Positions 41,713-52,412 of a DNA stretch of 64,000 bases are shown here, piece after piece. The first letter of the stretch is position 1. Each line of letters opens with the position of its first letter. The position numbers and the translations under genes were made by a program. The notes below the pieces were generated by a model. The model did not search any database. It worked only from the letters and a program-made list of their open reading frames with translations, and was not told where the DNA came from. Source of the DNA: Macrocystis pyrifera (taxonomy: Eukaryota > Sar > Phaeophyceae > Laminariales > Laminariaceae); contig JASSKH010000022.1 of NCBI GenBank assembly GCA_031763025.1, forward strand, positions 1,026,628 to 1,090,627. Direction: 5' to 3'.

Positions 41713-42449
41713 GACGTGTCTAGCAGAGCTTCTAGCAGTGCCACCGGTACAGATCTTCTCCTCCTTCTTCTCCGTCCCCTCATCAGTAGGAGGGTGGGCC
41801 TGATAATACCACCTGCAGCATGTCTCGGGGATATGGCCCGAACGCTCGTTGCTGTAGACAGGCATAGTCTGCCTACGAGTACTTGCAGAGCTGGGTTTCG
41901 TTAGGTAGAACTCAGAAAGCAAAATATTGGTGTTTGGTTAGTTCTGTGTTTTTTTAACATGGCCCAGCACAAACATGTGCCTACACACGTTGCCACACTT
42001 AGCTCGACCAACTGTGAACGACTGGCCATCGCACCAGCACGAGAAGGTCTCGTTTGTGTGTGTGCGTGCACAGAGCCCGCCGGACTGGAATGGGTGCTGT
42101 GTGCGTTGAGCGCGGTGGTCAAACGTGAACCAATAAAAATGTTGAATCCCACATACTCACACACACATCCAGAAAACTCAAAACAAGGCACCCCACACTC
42201 GTGTCCGAGCCGCTGTGGAGAGGCTTTTTCTTTCTTGGAAAAATCCAAGAAAAAAAAGGCTCGCGAGTTCTGCGCGCCTCGCGCGCCTCCTTACAACGGT
42301 ATGTTAAAAGTTTGAATAATGTCTTTGTTCGGGGGGGCTGGGCTAAATAGAGGTGGGCAACTTTGAAAATAAAACGGTTTAAATCGGTTTTTACTGTGTA
42401 TCCGTCGAACTGTCATGTTACATACCCCCATACCGTGGTCGCGTCGATA
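41713..42449. other. Intergenic left of the DIRS-like element
   Basis: No gene recognised. GAGGTGGGCAACTTTG near 42350, followed by AAACGGTTTAAATCGGTTT, resembles hAT-type MITE ends but no partner end was found. The left end of the DIRS-like element is probably within this stretch. Confidence 0.35.
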
Positions 42450-42479
42450 CTACGGTGTTCGGCCCCAAACAGTACCCTG

Positions 42480-43319
42480 ACCTGGCCTCTGCCCTATGTT
42501 ACCCGTCTCTGCTAGTTTACGAGATACGATACCCGCGTCCTCTGGGTTATTGCGAGTGTACGTCTCGGAAGACTCTGGGGACTTCCATCTACCTTCTCTC
42601 TGATTCACCCTCCGCGGCACTGCCCCCCCCGCCGCTAGAGTATTGGTTGCGCCGATACGCAATGAATGAAGGCCGACTTCGCCGGGGTCGGCTCTTGCGC
42701 TTCCGCTACCACTTTGCGGAGTGCCCCGAGGGCCTCCGTGTACCCCCATGCTCTGGCCTCATTACCGTACCGATACGACGACAGGGGGGCGCTTTCTGAC
42801 AAAGTCGGATATCCCGACAACAACTCCACCATGAGAACGACGGCGCCGCCGCCTGCTCCTACCCCAGAACGCGCCCCGGAGGCATCGTCGCGTGTGCGCA
42901 CGATCCGATCCTTGCTGAGCCTGGTCGCCTTTATGGCCTCGAAATGGAACCTCGATGCTGGTAGCTTGATGCCACTGCAATGAGTTCAACTGCCGCCCCC
43001 CCGCGAACAACGCTATGTCCCCCCTCGTCAAGCAATGCACGGGGTGTACTACTCCGGACGAGGAGGCGAATATTTCGTCAGACCTCGCCATGAAGAAATA
43101 GTCAGACGCTAGCGACAGCCAAAGAACTCGGCCGCCCGGGCCAAACGACAGGGCCAGGCCCTGTGCTTCCAACAGCGTGTCCCACGATATAGGACGCCAA
43201 ATTATTTTCAGGGTGCCGGCGACAACGTGCGACCGTGCCACCCCTTTCAAAGCGCGTTTAACAAGCGGGGACGACGTGGGCAACTCCATCTGCACGTTCA
43301 CGCGGTATAAGTGCAACAC
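42480..43319 (-). pseudogene. Tyrosine recombinase of the DIRS-like element, frameshifted
   Basis: The N-terminal part is in the frame 43319-42762 (SPLVKRALKGVARSHV, RPISWDTLLEAQGLALSFG). The middle continues in another frame (ending APLSSYRYGNEARAWGY, TEALGALRKVVAEAQ). The C-terminal part returns in the frame 42749-42450 with HSLRIGATNTLAAGG, REGRWKSPESSETYTR. The last block holds the HxxR, the tryptophan and the nucleophilic tyrosine of the family. Two frameshifts (about 42900 and 42700) separate them. It would have integrated circular element DNA by strand exchange, without DDE chemistry or target duplication. Confidence 0.85.
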
Positions 43320-43399
43320 GGCTGATAGTTTACTGGCTGTATTACCGGCTTGATTGCCCTCCGACGCGCACCACGCTACGAACTAAAGTAACACCTGAA

Positions 43400-44370
43400 T
43401 CTTATCCGAATTGGAGGCTGGAGTGTCGAAATACGGAGCCTCTCTCATCAACCCCCGAAGAGCGGTCCAAGACCGGAAAGCTCGGTGAGACGACGGCGCA
43501 ACCGACTGGCGGATGAGCTGCCTGCCAGCACTCCTGAGCATAGCGCGACGCCCGTTGGCCCCAAGACCTGTCGGCGCCAAGCAACATCGGGCCGGGACGC
43601 GCGGACGTTACTATCGATTGCATCCGGTTCCATCGTGATATACCGTCGGCAATGATGTTCTCCACGCCCGCGACATGCAACGCCTCAAACACCATCCACT
43701 GCCTGCCTCCATGCACCCTAAAAGACGCATGAGTGCCCCCGATCGGGGCTCCCTACCCCCCTTACACTTGGAGACCCAGTGCACAGCGGACGTGTTGTCT
43801 CCCCGCATCAGCATGGTGTCCCGCGCGTAACTAGGCCCTATGTCCGACTGATTAACGAATATCCACGCTGTCAAGACCATGTCCAGCAACTCGTGTATAT
43901 TAATCGACAGATAGTTCCAGCCACTAACCTTCTCGCGCGGGCGAGCGCAAACGTCGGCGTTAAATTCGATTCGCCACCATACGCCGGCCCCGGGAACGGG
44001 CCCCAAAAAATAACCCCCCATGGCGTCGCCGGAAGCGTCTGACCACCGTGTGAACGCCGGCGGTTGCATGTAGCTTCGGCACAGGGGGGCAGAGAGGCGA
44101 CCCGCCACGAAGCCTAGCCCTCCTTCTGCCAACAGACGCCAGAAGGATACATCGGCGTGGAACTCAGGACCCAATTGAATCCGTGAGGACGATGCCGCGC
44201 GCGCGTGCGGAACTTCTCGCTCAACGCGTGAACAGGGACCAGGCCTACTTGGTTGAGCATTCGTCGAACAAAGTATTTTCTTGGTCGCACGACTTTCACA
44301 GGTGCAGTAACCGACCGGTCAGAGAGGGGGGCTCTCCCTCGGACGCGAACGCGCGGTCCGAAGGCCACTC
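43400..44370 (-). pseudogene. RNase H domain of the DIRS-like element, frameshifted
   Basis: TRWSDASGDAMGGYF, INIHELLDMVLTAW and LMRGDNTSAVHWVSK give the acidic residues of the RNase H fold, and HVAGVENIIADGISRW (43402-43716 frame) gives its last conserved aspartate. The segment leading into it (FHADVSFWRLLAEGG) is in one frame, and its upstream partner (NQVGLVPVHALSEKFR) in another, so at least two frameshifts occur. Confidence 0.85.
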
Positions 44371-44599
44371 GCTCAGCGTGTCGCGGAGTTGCTCCAGCTT
44401 GGCTACGGGAACGGAAATAGTCATTGCCACGGTATCAATTTCCCACCCCAGCACGCACGACACGGTGTGTCACTGTGATATCTTTCGAGAAGACAGCAGA
44501 GGGGGGTCCCGTGAGGATCTCTCACCGAAAAGCCGAAAATGGTCCGACGCCAGAGATGCGGACGCGCGTCTACAGCGCCGACCGTCGGGCCACCATAGT

Positions 44600-45245
44600 A
44601 CGTCCACTAGTATCCCGTCATCTACATAGTATCAGGCAAAAAATTGGCTACGCCTCCCCCCCCTCTTCCCGATGGGGACCCGGCACCCAGGTGGAAAGGG
44701 GGTCGGCCGGTCGGTTGCCCTCGGCGGGGTGACCGCGATGTGCTTCGTCGCGATACGCCCCTGATCCACCCCCACGGCATCCTCGTGCGATGTGTGGCGA
44801 TGCGCGTGTTCGAGGGCTGCCGGAAACATACAAAATAACATGAACTGCGTCATCCGAACTGGAGCCGGCGGCCGGTCAAAATCCACTCGCTAAATCTGTT
44901 TCCTAATACGGGCGCCCCTGCCCACTGTACGCTAACCTGACGGAACGCCTCAGTGACATCGATTTTACTCAAAACAATGCGCGCGCTCGGTCCAAACCGC
45001 CGACGCAGGTACGAAATGCGCCAAGTAACGTCTCGTAACACGCGGCCCAGCGCCACGGGGGGGGCTCGATCGAAGTCAGTATCCGCGTTGACGCTGTGGG
45101 CGTACTGCGACGACGAAAACGTCAGATCGTGGATGATCTGGGTTTTAGACGGGGATACAATCACGGCTAGCGGAGACAACCGCAAGCCGGAGTTGGTGTG
45201 CGCCTCGCTGCGCGGAGATATGACTGCCCGCCCAAACCGTACGTC
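44600..45245 (-). pseudogene. Reverse transcriptase of the DIRS-like element, frameshifted
   Basis: Starting near 45245 the frame reads SEAHTNSGLRLSPLAVIVSP, IIHDLTFSSS and VLSKIDVTEAFRQV (motif A aspartate). The palm motif YYVDDGILVDVLW is encoded at about 44592-44631, with YVDD at 44617-44628. Between them the frame is disrupted (stop near 44850, continuation in other frames). Both catalytic motifs are intact, so the decay is mainly by indels. Confidence 0.85.
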
Positions 45246-45720
45246 GTCAAAAACTTCGCTATTATAGTGTCAGAGTGTCGGGCTACGCTGCTATGGTTTG
45301 AGCATGCCAAGGCCGCGCCAATATCTGTGCTCCCCTCCACGTGGATGTGCGCGCCGTGTTCGACGATATCCGCTAACTGCTCTACCCCAGGGAACCCTTT
45401 CTGTCGTCCGAACCAAAAACGAATCCTAGCTGCTTTCACACGCGGGACGTTCAGGGATGTCTCGATGGCCCGCATACACCCAAAGCGGCTACCACTCGCC
45501 CGAAAATACTGTACAAACTGCTGAGCTACGCGGTCCATAATCTCCGGCCGAGACGCGCTAGTAGAGGATGCGGCATGCTGCATATCGCGCAACAACACCA
45601 CACAACGGTCGAACATACTCCTCACACCTGGTCCCCCAACGGACGTCGACCCCGGACGTGCAAGCTGTGCATCTCGCGCAGCTGCTTTCGTACGCTCTAC
45701 GATCGGCCTCGCACCTGCTG
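45167..45720 (-). pseudogene. Pre-RT region of the DIRS-like Pol
   Basis: The frame that begins after an in-frame TAG at about 45740 continues through RSMFDRCVVLLRDMQH, FWFGRQKGFPGVEQLADIVE and HVEGSTDIGAAL to a stop at 45167, just past the start of RT in another frame. I infer the Gag-Pol linker region because it is the only open frame between the zinc finger and RT. No domain is recognised. Confidence 0.45.
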
Positions 45721-45739
45721 AGGGGCGAGGCCCGTACCC

Positions 45740-46204
45740 CTATTCGTCAGCCCTGGCCGCCGCCGAGCGAGTGAAGCCCCCCCCGCTCGACGCCCCGATG
45801 CCACTGCCGCTACCGCTGCCACTGCCGTTGCCACCGTTGCCGGAACCACCGCCGCTACCACTGCCGCTGCCGCTGCTATTGCCGCTGATGCCGCCGCCAC
45901 TGCTCCCGATACTCGCATTGCCGCCCCCCGCCCCCCCTTTTCCCTTGCCCTTGGCCCTCTTAACCGGGGGTTCCCCCGATGCAGCGCTGCTGGCTGGGAC
46001 GCCGCTATCGGCCCAGCCCCCGCCGGTAGCCGCCTTGCGCTTGTTGCCGCGACTCGTCTTGCGAGCGGGGCCGACGTGGGTGAACACGCAGGCGTCACCG
46101 AAGTGGCACTTGCCGATCTTCCCCCACTGCCGGCATTCACCGGCCCCGACCCCGGTCACCGTGGCGGAGTTACGGCGAGGTTGCTGGGCGTCGGCGTTGA
46201 TCAA
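45740..46204 (-). pseudogene. gag: Gag-like C-terminal part with CCCH zinc finger
   Basis: CRQWGKIGKCHFGDACVFTH has the spacing C-x8-C-x5-C-x3-H (46076-46135), the canonical CCCH RNA-binding zinc finger. A basic stretch (KTSRGNKRKAA, VKRAKGKGKGG) follows, then a long Gly/Ser low-complexity tail (about 45775-45920). Retroviral-type Gag proteins normally use CCHC knuckles, so this finger is distinctive. The frame ends in TAG at 45740 before Pol. Confidence 0.7.
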
Positions 46205-46268
46205 GCCGCCGAGGGCGACGTATCCGGAAAGGCGGGGCCAATGGGGCCCCGGGATGGCGGTGAAGGAC

Positions 46269-46763
46269 TCAATCGGCAGGGGGGTAGGCCCAAGCGTGGC
46301 CGCAGGAGTCGGAGACGCAACGCGGGTCGAGCGCGAAGGTCTCGAGGTCCTTCGTCACCAGAGCTGCCAGCCTGACCCGGTTCGCCGGGCGGTCGGCGAC
46401 CGCAAAGTGCTTCATTACGTGATCGTTGCGGATCGTCGCCCCAGTGCTGAAGGCTCGGGCGAGCGCCTCCAAGCGAGCGCGCGCCACCTGGAGATCCGCG
46501 CCGTCTTGTGGGAGTCCGCGGGACGCGATCATGATCGCGTGCCGCAAAATGCTCAGGTGTTGCGCTAGTGGGAGGGTGATGCCTGCTCCGCCGCGTGGTG
46601 TGAAGGCCAGAAAGTCGAGGTCGTCCAGCGCTTCCAACATGCCATGGATACCGGCCGAAGTGTTACCGAGGCCCCCATGTACCCCTACACGGCCGCGCTC
46701 TGCATCGAGGCCGGGCGACCGCCGCAGAGGATCTGCCATAGCAGAGTCGCGGGGTTGGCTCAC
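46269..46763 (-). pseudogene. gag: Gag-like central region (164 codons)
   Basis: A mostly helical-looking segment including LEALDDLDFLAF, LPLAQHLSILRHAIMIASRG, ARARLEALARAFSTGATIRN and NRVRLAALVTKDLETF. It lies between the N-terminal Gag frame and the zinc-finger frame and is offset from both. Capsid-like identity is inferred from position only. Confidence 0.55.
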
Positions 46764-47369
46764 GATGCCACCGCGCGGTTGGTCATGATTTTACTGACCT
46801 GTCTGCCAAGGGCGGTAGAGGGGTTGCCGGCGCTGCCGTCCCCGTACATTTCCGAGCCGACTGCGAGCCCGCCCGGCCCGTCGTTGGCCACATGGCCGAG
46901 TGCAGCCGATGGCGCGCCGTTGGCTCCTGTCGCGCCCGGCGCGAAGGCGAGGCCGCCGGCGGCGAGCCCGTCCGCTTGTCCGGAGAATGCGCCGGCGCCA
47001 CCGGTGACGCCCGCATATCCCCCGTAGCCGAGCCACCCCCCCGGACCCACTGCGTGCCCGCTCGCCCGGCCGAGATGGACGCGGGCGGCTCCGGTACCGG
47101 CCAGAGCACCACCGTAGGCCACCCGTCCTGGTGGTCCCGGTACCGCCGGAGACGCTCCCGTAGCCCCGCCCTCCCGGTCCAACGGTGATCTGGCCTGCCT
47201 GTCCGAGAGGAGCACCGGCAGCTCCGACGCCGCCCAGAGTACCGCCGTAGTCACCCGGGCCTGCCTGTCCGAGAGGAGCGGGGGCGGCTCCGGCGCCAAC
47301 CGAAGTACCGCCGTCGTCACCCGCTCGCCCCGGGCCTACGGCGAGCCTGCTCTGCGTGGGGTTGAGGGA

Positions 47370-47756
47370 TCACCGCAGACCCGCGCGGGCGCCCGCGGCT
47401 CCATCGACGGGTTGGTCGGCGATGCTGGAGTCTGGGGGGAGGACTCCGGCGACGGGGCTCCCGAAGAACTGTCCGGTCGGCGGTCCGAGTAGGGCGGTGC
47501 TGGGGAAATGGTCCAGCGGGGCGGCCCCGGCAGCAGAGCTACCGGGCTGCGGTCCGAACCCGCTGGCGCCACCTCCCCTCCCCCCGTGGGCGGAGCGACG
47601 AGAGGCCTCGATGACCATCGATCGCTGGAGGGCCGCCTGGAGCTGGACGACTTCGTTCGCCGTCTCCTGCTTGAAGGTAGCAAAGTCAGCTAGCGACACG
47701 GGAGCCTCCTCGTCGCCGTCGCTACCGGACGATATCCCGATTCCTTTCTCTGCCAT
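47370..47756 (-). pseudogene. gag: Gag-like N-terminal part
   Basis: The most likely start is the ATG at 47756: MAEKGIGISSGSDGDEEAPV, then a coiled-coil-like FATFKQETANEVVQLQAALQ. The frame stays open to 47370. A run TTTTATTGTTTTCGCAG lies 20-40 bases upstream on this strand and looks like a splice acceptor. The region 46760-47320, in another frame, is Gly/Ala-rich and probably links this part to the central region. Confidence 0.55.
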
Positions 47757-47833
47757 CGTTCTCGCCGGGCCCCTGCGAAAACAATAAAACAATTGGACGC
47801 GACAGTACGGCGCGGACGCAAGACAGGGCACAG

Positions 47834-48290
47834 TTAGATAGAGGCGACGGTGAGCACTATCCATGCCCCGGCCTGGACGAGGGTGGGGCTTACTTGTCCC
47901 CGTGCTCATGTGCGCTGGCACGCCATTCGTACGCATCGGCGTTATTTTTCGCCACGGTTGTTGACATGCACCGGCATCGTCCTGTCAACGGGTTAGCTAT
48001 TTGGGTCTACACATCGCGCATCTCGTCCCCCAGCCAAGAGCTTCCCTTGCGGGAACGGATTTAGATAGAGGCGACGGTGAGTACTACTCTTGCACCGGCC
48101 AGGGCGAGGGTGGGGCTTACTTGTCCCCGTGCTGATGTGCACTGCCCCCCCCCGTTTCTAAGCGCCGGCGTTGTTTATAGCCGCGGTTGTTGACATGCAC
48201 TGGCATCTTCCTACAAACGAGTTGACCATCTGGTGCTATGGACCGCGCATCTCGTGCCCCGGTCGAGAGCTTCCCTTGCGGTTACACGCT
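47834..48290. repeat. 227-bp tandem duplication beside the DIRS-like element
   Basis: TTAGATAGAGGCGACGGTGA occurs at 47834 and 48061. Both units share GGGTGGGGCTTACTTGTCCC, GGTTGTTGACATGCAC, CGCGCATCTCGT and GAGCTTCCCTTGCGG. The duplication lies at the 5' side of gag (minus-strand sense). Confidence 0.88.
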
Positions 48291-49950
48291 CCTGTGTCTT
48301 TGGTACGAGTGTATCGGTGGTGGGGGGAGGTGGGAGGGGGTGAGGCCTGCACCGGCATGCATTCCACTCGAACTCGACATGTAAGCCGGTGCTCCGGTCC
48401 CGGGATGTGGACCGGCGCGTACTCCGCCACTATCGATCGCCTTCCGGTGCGCCGGCACATCTGTATTGTTACATGCGTCATTCCTTGTGTTGTGCGGCAT
48501 TTCTGGTATGTATTGCAAGTGAGGAATGGGCCGAGAGCCGACGCGTTGGCGCCGGCCGCGCCGGCACATAGTCCCTTCCGTCGCCCATTTTAGTGCCCCG
48601 GCACAGCGTCGTTAGCACATACAGCAGTACATTGTGTCGCTCAACGTGTATGGTATTCATCGGTGGTGAGGGACGGGTCACCGGCCGACGCGGGTGGCGC
48701 CGGCCACGAGACCTGCACCGGCACTTATTCCTTCACCACCGACCGCTTGTTAGTGCATCGGCACAGCGTGGTTGATATCAACGGTGGAACATGGTATGTA
48801 TCGGTGGTGAGGGACGGGTCATCGGCCGGCACCGACGCGGTGGCGCCGGCCACGAGACCTGCACTGGCACTTGTTCGTTTACCACCGACCGCTTTTTAGT
48901 GCATCGGCACAGCGTTGTTGATACGAACAGTAGAACATAGTGTCTTACTACTACTATGGTCTATTATTGAGTTCCTGCGCGTCGTGACGCGTACGATAAA
49001 CATCGATAGCGCTCAAGTGCACCGGCACAGCGTTGTTGATATGAACAGTAGAAAATAGTAATATGGTCTATTCGTGGTGAGTTTCTGCGCATCGTGACGC
49101 GTATGATATGTATCGATAGAGGGGCAGGGCCGGGGGTTGACGCATCGACTCCTTCCCCGAGCCGTGCGACGGCACATCGGTGTTTTTATTTTGCGTGCAT
49201 GGAGCGTACAGCAGTACCCTGTGTCTCGCGATATGTATTCTCAGTGACACCGGCCCCAAGTCCCTCGCCATCGACCTTGTATATAATAGTGCACTGGCAC
49301 ATCGTTGTTGGTAGGTACGGCAATACGATGTGTCTCCCGACGAGTATGGTATATATCGTGATGCATAGTATGACATATCATTGTGCCTAGGGAGTTGTTA
49401 TGCGGCGCGACGCTTATGATTGATATCGTTAATGAGGGGCAGGCACAGGCCAGCGGTCGAGGGCAGACGCGTAGGCGCCGGCCTGCTCGATCGCTTTCAA
49501 GTGCGCTGGCACAGCGTCGTTGGAGCTTACAGCAGTGCATACAGCAGTACACGTGTGTCGCAGCGTGTATGGTATGTATCGTTAGTGGCACCGGCAACAA
49601 GTCCTTAGCCATCGACCCCGTAGTTGGGGCATACAGCAGTACATATGTGTCTCGCGATTTTTATGGCGCGTATCGTTAGTGGCGCCGGCCACAATTCCTT
49701 GGCAATCGATCCCGTAGTTGGAGCATACGGCAGTACACAAATGTGTCTCGCGACGTGTATGGTACGTATCGTTAGTGACACCGGCCCCCAAACCCCTAGC
49801 CATCAACCCCATTTTGCTGCACTGGCACAGCATTGTGGTACGTACAACAGTCCGTTGTGTCTCGCGATATGTATGGTCTGTGTCGATCGTGGTGAACGGG
49901 GTCAGGGCCGAAGGCACTGGCCCGGCGGTGTTCGTCCCTACCAAAAAAAA
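48291..49950 (+). repeat. Degenerate tandem array with TACAGCAGTAC motif
   Basis: Around ten diverged units of about 110-150 bp carry GTGC.CCGGCACAGCG or a variant, TTGTTG, an ACAGCAGTACA block, GTGTCTCGCGA, GTATGGTATGTATCG and a GCGCCGGCCAC block. Landmarks fall near 48601, 48768, 48906, 49025, 49295, 49508, 49627, 49722 and 49822. No coding function is supported. Confidence 0.75.
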
Positions 49951-51380
49951 CTAGACGGCCGTCGGCTGTGAGATCGAGAGCATCAGGCATACGTCGACAT
50001 ATACCAGTATATGCGAGAATGTATCGCGTTCCTGGGTACGGGATCTGCGAGAAAAGGCAAAGGAAAAACCTGGCATGTACTCGTACACCACATATGCCCT
50101 CCACTCCGGCGTCATCGGGCGTTCCCATATTAATGCCGAGTACTCTAGGTCCGGGCATGTATTTCTTTTGCTAGGTATAGCCTTTCGTGGATGTATCTGG
50201 TACGTGACACATGCTTTCTGCGCCGGTGGTGAGCTCGTCTTAGTCACGCATACCTACTTCTTAGGCAGGAGTCCTGTCGATGCTGCTGCAGCTATCATCA
50301 GTGTTCCCTCCCGTGAACGGCCGATTCGCGTATTCACGGGTTTAGAAAGGACGTGAGTTTCCTTCTACCCGTGCCAGCTATAATAAATTCATGCATGTAC
50401 AAACTGCTTTTGCCCATCCGCTGGGACTAACCGGCCAAGAAAAAAAAACACGTGAGAAAAATCATGGCTGGCAGCCCCGAGCGAGCGAGTTAACGATGCT
50501 TGCTTGCGGACGCATGACACGGGATTGTGTATCATTGTGTACCAGAGTCGACAGCCCCACGCCCCATTGTGATCGAGTTCAGGGTCTAGACGCACGAACG
50601 CCCGGGACCCCCGCTAGTTCGCACGCCTCTCGCACACATGCCGGGGAAGCGCTCGTTGCCCCTGCTCTTACTCCTCCCGTTGCATGCTGTAGCCCGCCGA
50701 CCGCCGCTGTTGCTGCTAGAAACCACAACAGTAGACCTAGCCTCTAGGCCTATCAATCGGCAGCGAGCAGTGCCGTGCTCTGCTTGTGCACCTATCACGA
50801 GAAGCTAGGCGGGGGCGTGGGACGAGCGTGGCCGGTCTTCTCTTCTCTCTGCCTCTGGGCAACTTCAGCTATTAGTTTCCGTCGGTAGAGCCCATGACTA
50901 TAAATAATTAATTCCGTCGGTTGTGAACAAAACATGCATCTCTCGTCAAATTAGAGATATTACGCTTTCGACACCCAGCAGGCTTGTTCCAGTAGTCGGT
51001 TCCTGAAAACCAAAACCGTTTTTTTTGTGCCGGTTTTAACCGGTTAAACGGAAAATGGATAAAACCGGAAAAACCGGGAAACCGCTTTAAACAGGCAGAA
51101 CCGAACATATTTTTATTTGATTTTCGACAGAAGAAAACTATTACCAGTATACTATTAATAGAATGCCTGCACCGCAGCAGCAGTTAGTCGTAACACAAGC
51201 AGTAGAGCATGTTGCATACTACGCAGTCCCTCGTACCCTGGTAAGTGTTTACATCAACCCAAGCTCGGCTGACGTTTTTTAAAATCCATTACATTGATAC
51301 TAGAAAACTTATGTCAAGGAAACCTAGACTGCTATACCACGTACTGCTGTTATAAGGATTAGCCTGGGCTGGATAATCGA
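49951..51380. other. Intergenic, nothing firmly recognised
   Basis: Short frames on both strands without domains. 51020-51110 has repeated AACCGG/CCGGTT motifs (GCCGGTTTTAACCGGTTAA) that form short inverted repeats. Confidence 0.35.
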
Positions 51381-51600
51381 TCGGTCGTTTACCCCTGTAG
51401 CTCAGTAGGTAATACCGTCAATTTTGACGTCGTCCAGGCAACGAAGCGGGTAGGTCAACGTACAGACGTATACGGTTCTGACGCGCCAAAGATCACGCCT
51501 TTCAGAGTGGGGGAAAGTGTTTTGAGGATTAATCACCCTTGGCTGGGTAATCGATCGATCTCTTACCCCTATAGTTCAGTAGGGCACACGTTCACAGTAC
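51357..51600 (+). repeat. Two tRNA-like A-box modules, ~174 bp apart
   Basis: GGATAATCGATCGGTCG, then ACCCCTGTAGCTCAGTAGGT (A-box TAGCTCAGTAGG at 51398-51409) recurs as GGGTAATCGATCGATCTC, ACCCCTATAGTTCAGTAGGG (51572-51583). Neither is followed by a B-box or T-arm, so these are tRNA-like 5' halves and not tRNA genes. Confidence 0.5.
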
Positions 51601-51890
51601 AGCAGGTATATATTATGATGTGCATATGCATAGACAAAGGGCCATATATACGGGAACATGGATGTGTGTTGCGTCCTGCATGCGTGAAGGGCATGTAATT
51701 GACACCTTGCTTTCTCTAGGAGACGATATACAACGACCTCCATACCTTAGGAGTGTTCGTATGTCCTATGATATGAATACACGTATACAAGATGCGAGGA
51801 CTAGCGACAAAACATTCAGATAGTCGCTGTCGTGTGAATTTCGTGCTATGAACCGCTGTAACTCTGAATTGCATTGGTTAGCTGGTTATC

Positions 51891-52412
51891 TTGCTCCACC
51901 CCTGGGCAGTGCGTGCCATCGAAAATCGTGACAAAAGCCACACGAACACACCACACGCACCCCGCGCGCACCCAAGCCCTTTAATATTCATCTCAATCCC
52001 AAGCGTCGAGGTGCCCTTCAGAAACTACTATTGTAGGGGTGGCACTATTGACGGAATCACCCCTTGTTCTGCAGGGGTGGGGGTAAAAGTGGTTACGTCC
52101 TTCATATTGGAATCATTTAAAAAAATTGCTGGTCGCTGGTGGTACGAGTTTTTTCGGGTGATGCCAATTTCTCCTGTCTCGTGCCTCCATAGTTCTGCGC
52201 AAATGAAACACGAAATTCGGGGGCGTGTTAAACGTTATACTGAAGTTGTGTGTGAACACATTTGGTTTTTAACCTGGATGGGCACGTGGGTAGGTCGAGG
52301 GACAGTACGAGTATGCGTACCGGGCAGAAGACGGGGGTTAACTCAAAACTTAGCAGGTAGTGACATGTATGTATACTTGTCCCTGGTATGCGCAGAAACT
52401 CACGGCAATTAA
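51891..52412 (+). other. Unrecognised ORF (173 codons)
   Basis: It is the longest frame in a 4-kb stretch, with features such as SFKKIAGRWWYEFFRVMP and HEIRGRVKRYTEVVCEH. No homologous family is recognised, codon use is unremarkable, and no splice or promoter context supports it. Confidence 0.15.

Larger units (their letters stand above)
42450..47756 (-). mobile_element. DIRS-like tyrosine-recombinase retrotransposon, degenerate
   Basis: Reading on the minus strand from 47756, the order is a Gag-like region with a CCCH zinc finger, RT, RNase H and tyrosine recombinase. RT/RNase H followed by a tyrosine recombinase instead of an integrase defines the DIRS order. No adenine methyltransferase-like region is visible: RNase H ends near 43400 and the recombinase begins at 43319. 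Several frameshifts and an in-frame stop break the coding frames. The element is GC-richer than its surroundings. Termini were not identified. Confidence 0.85.

Noticed and set aside
42340-42420. hAT-like MITE end (GAGGTGGGCAACTTTG)
   Set aside because: No inverted partner or 8-bp target duplication could be found nearby.
45771-46568. 265-codon proline/leucine-rich ORF on the plus strand
   Set aside because: It is the antisense of the Gly/Ser-rich Gag tail of the DIRS-like element. Recognisable domains lie on the minus strand.
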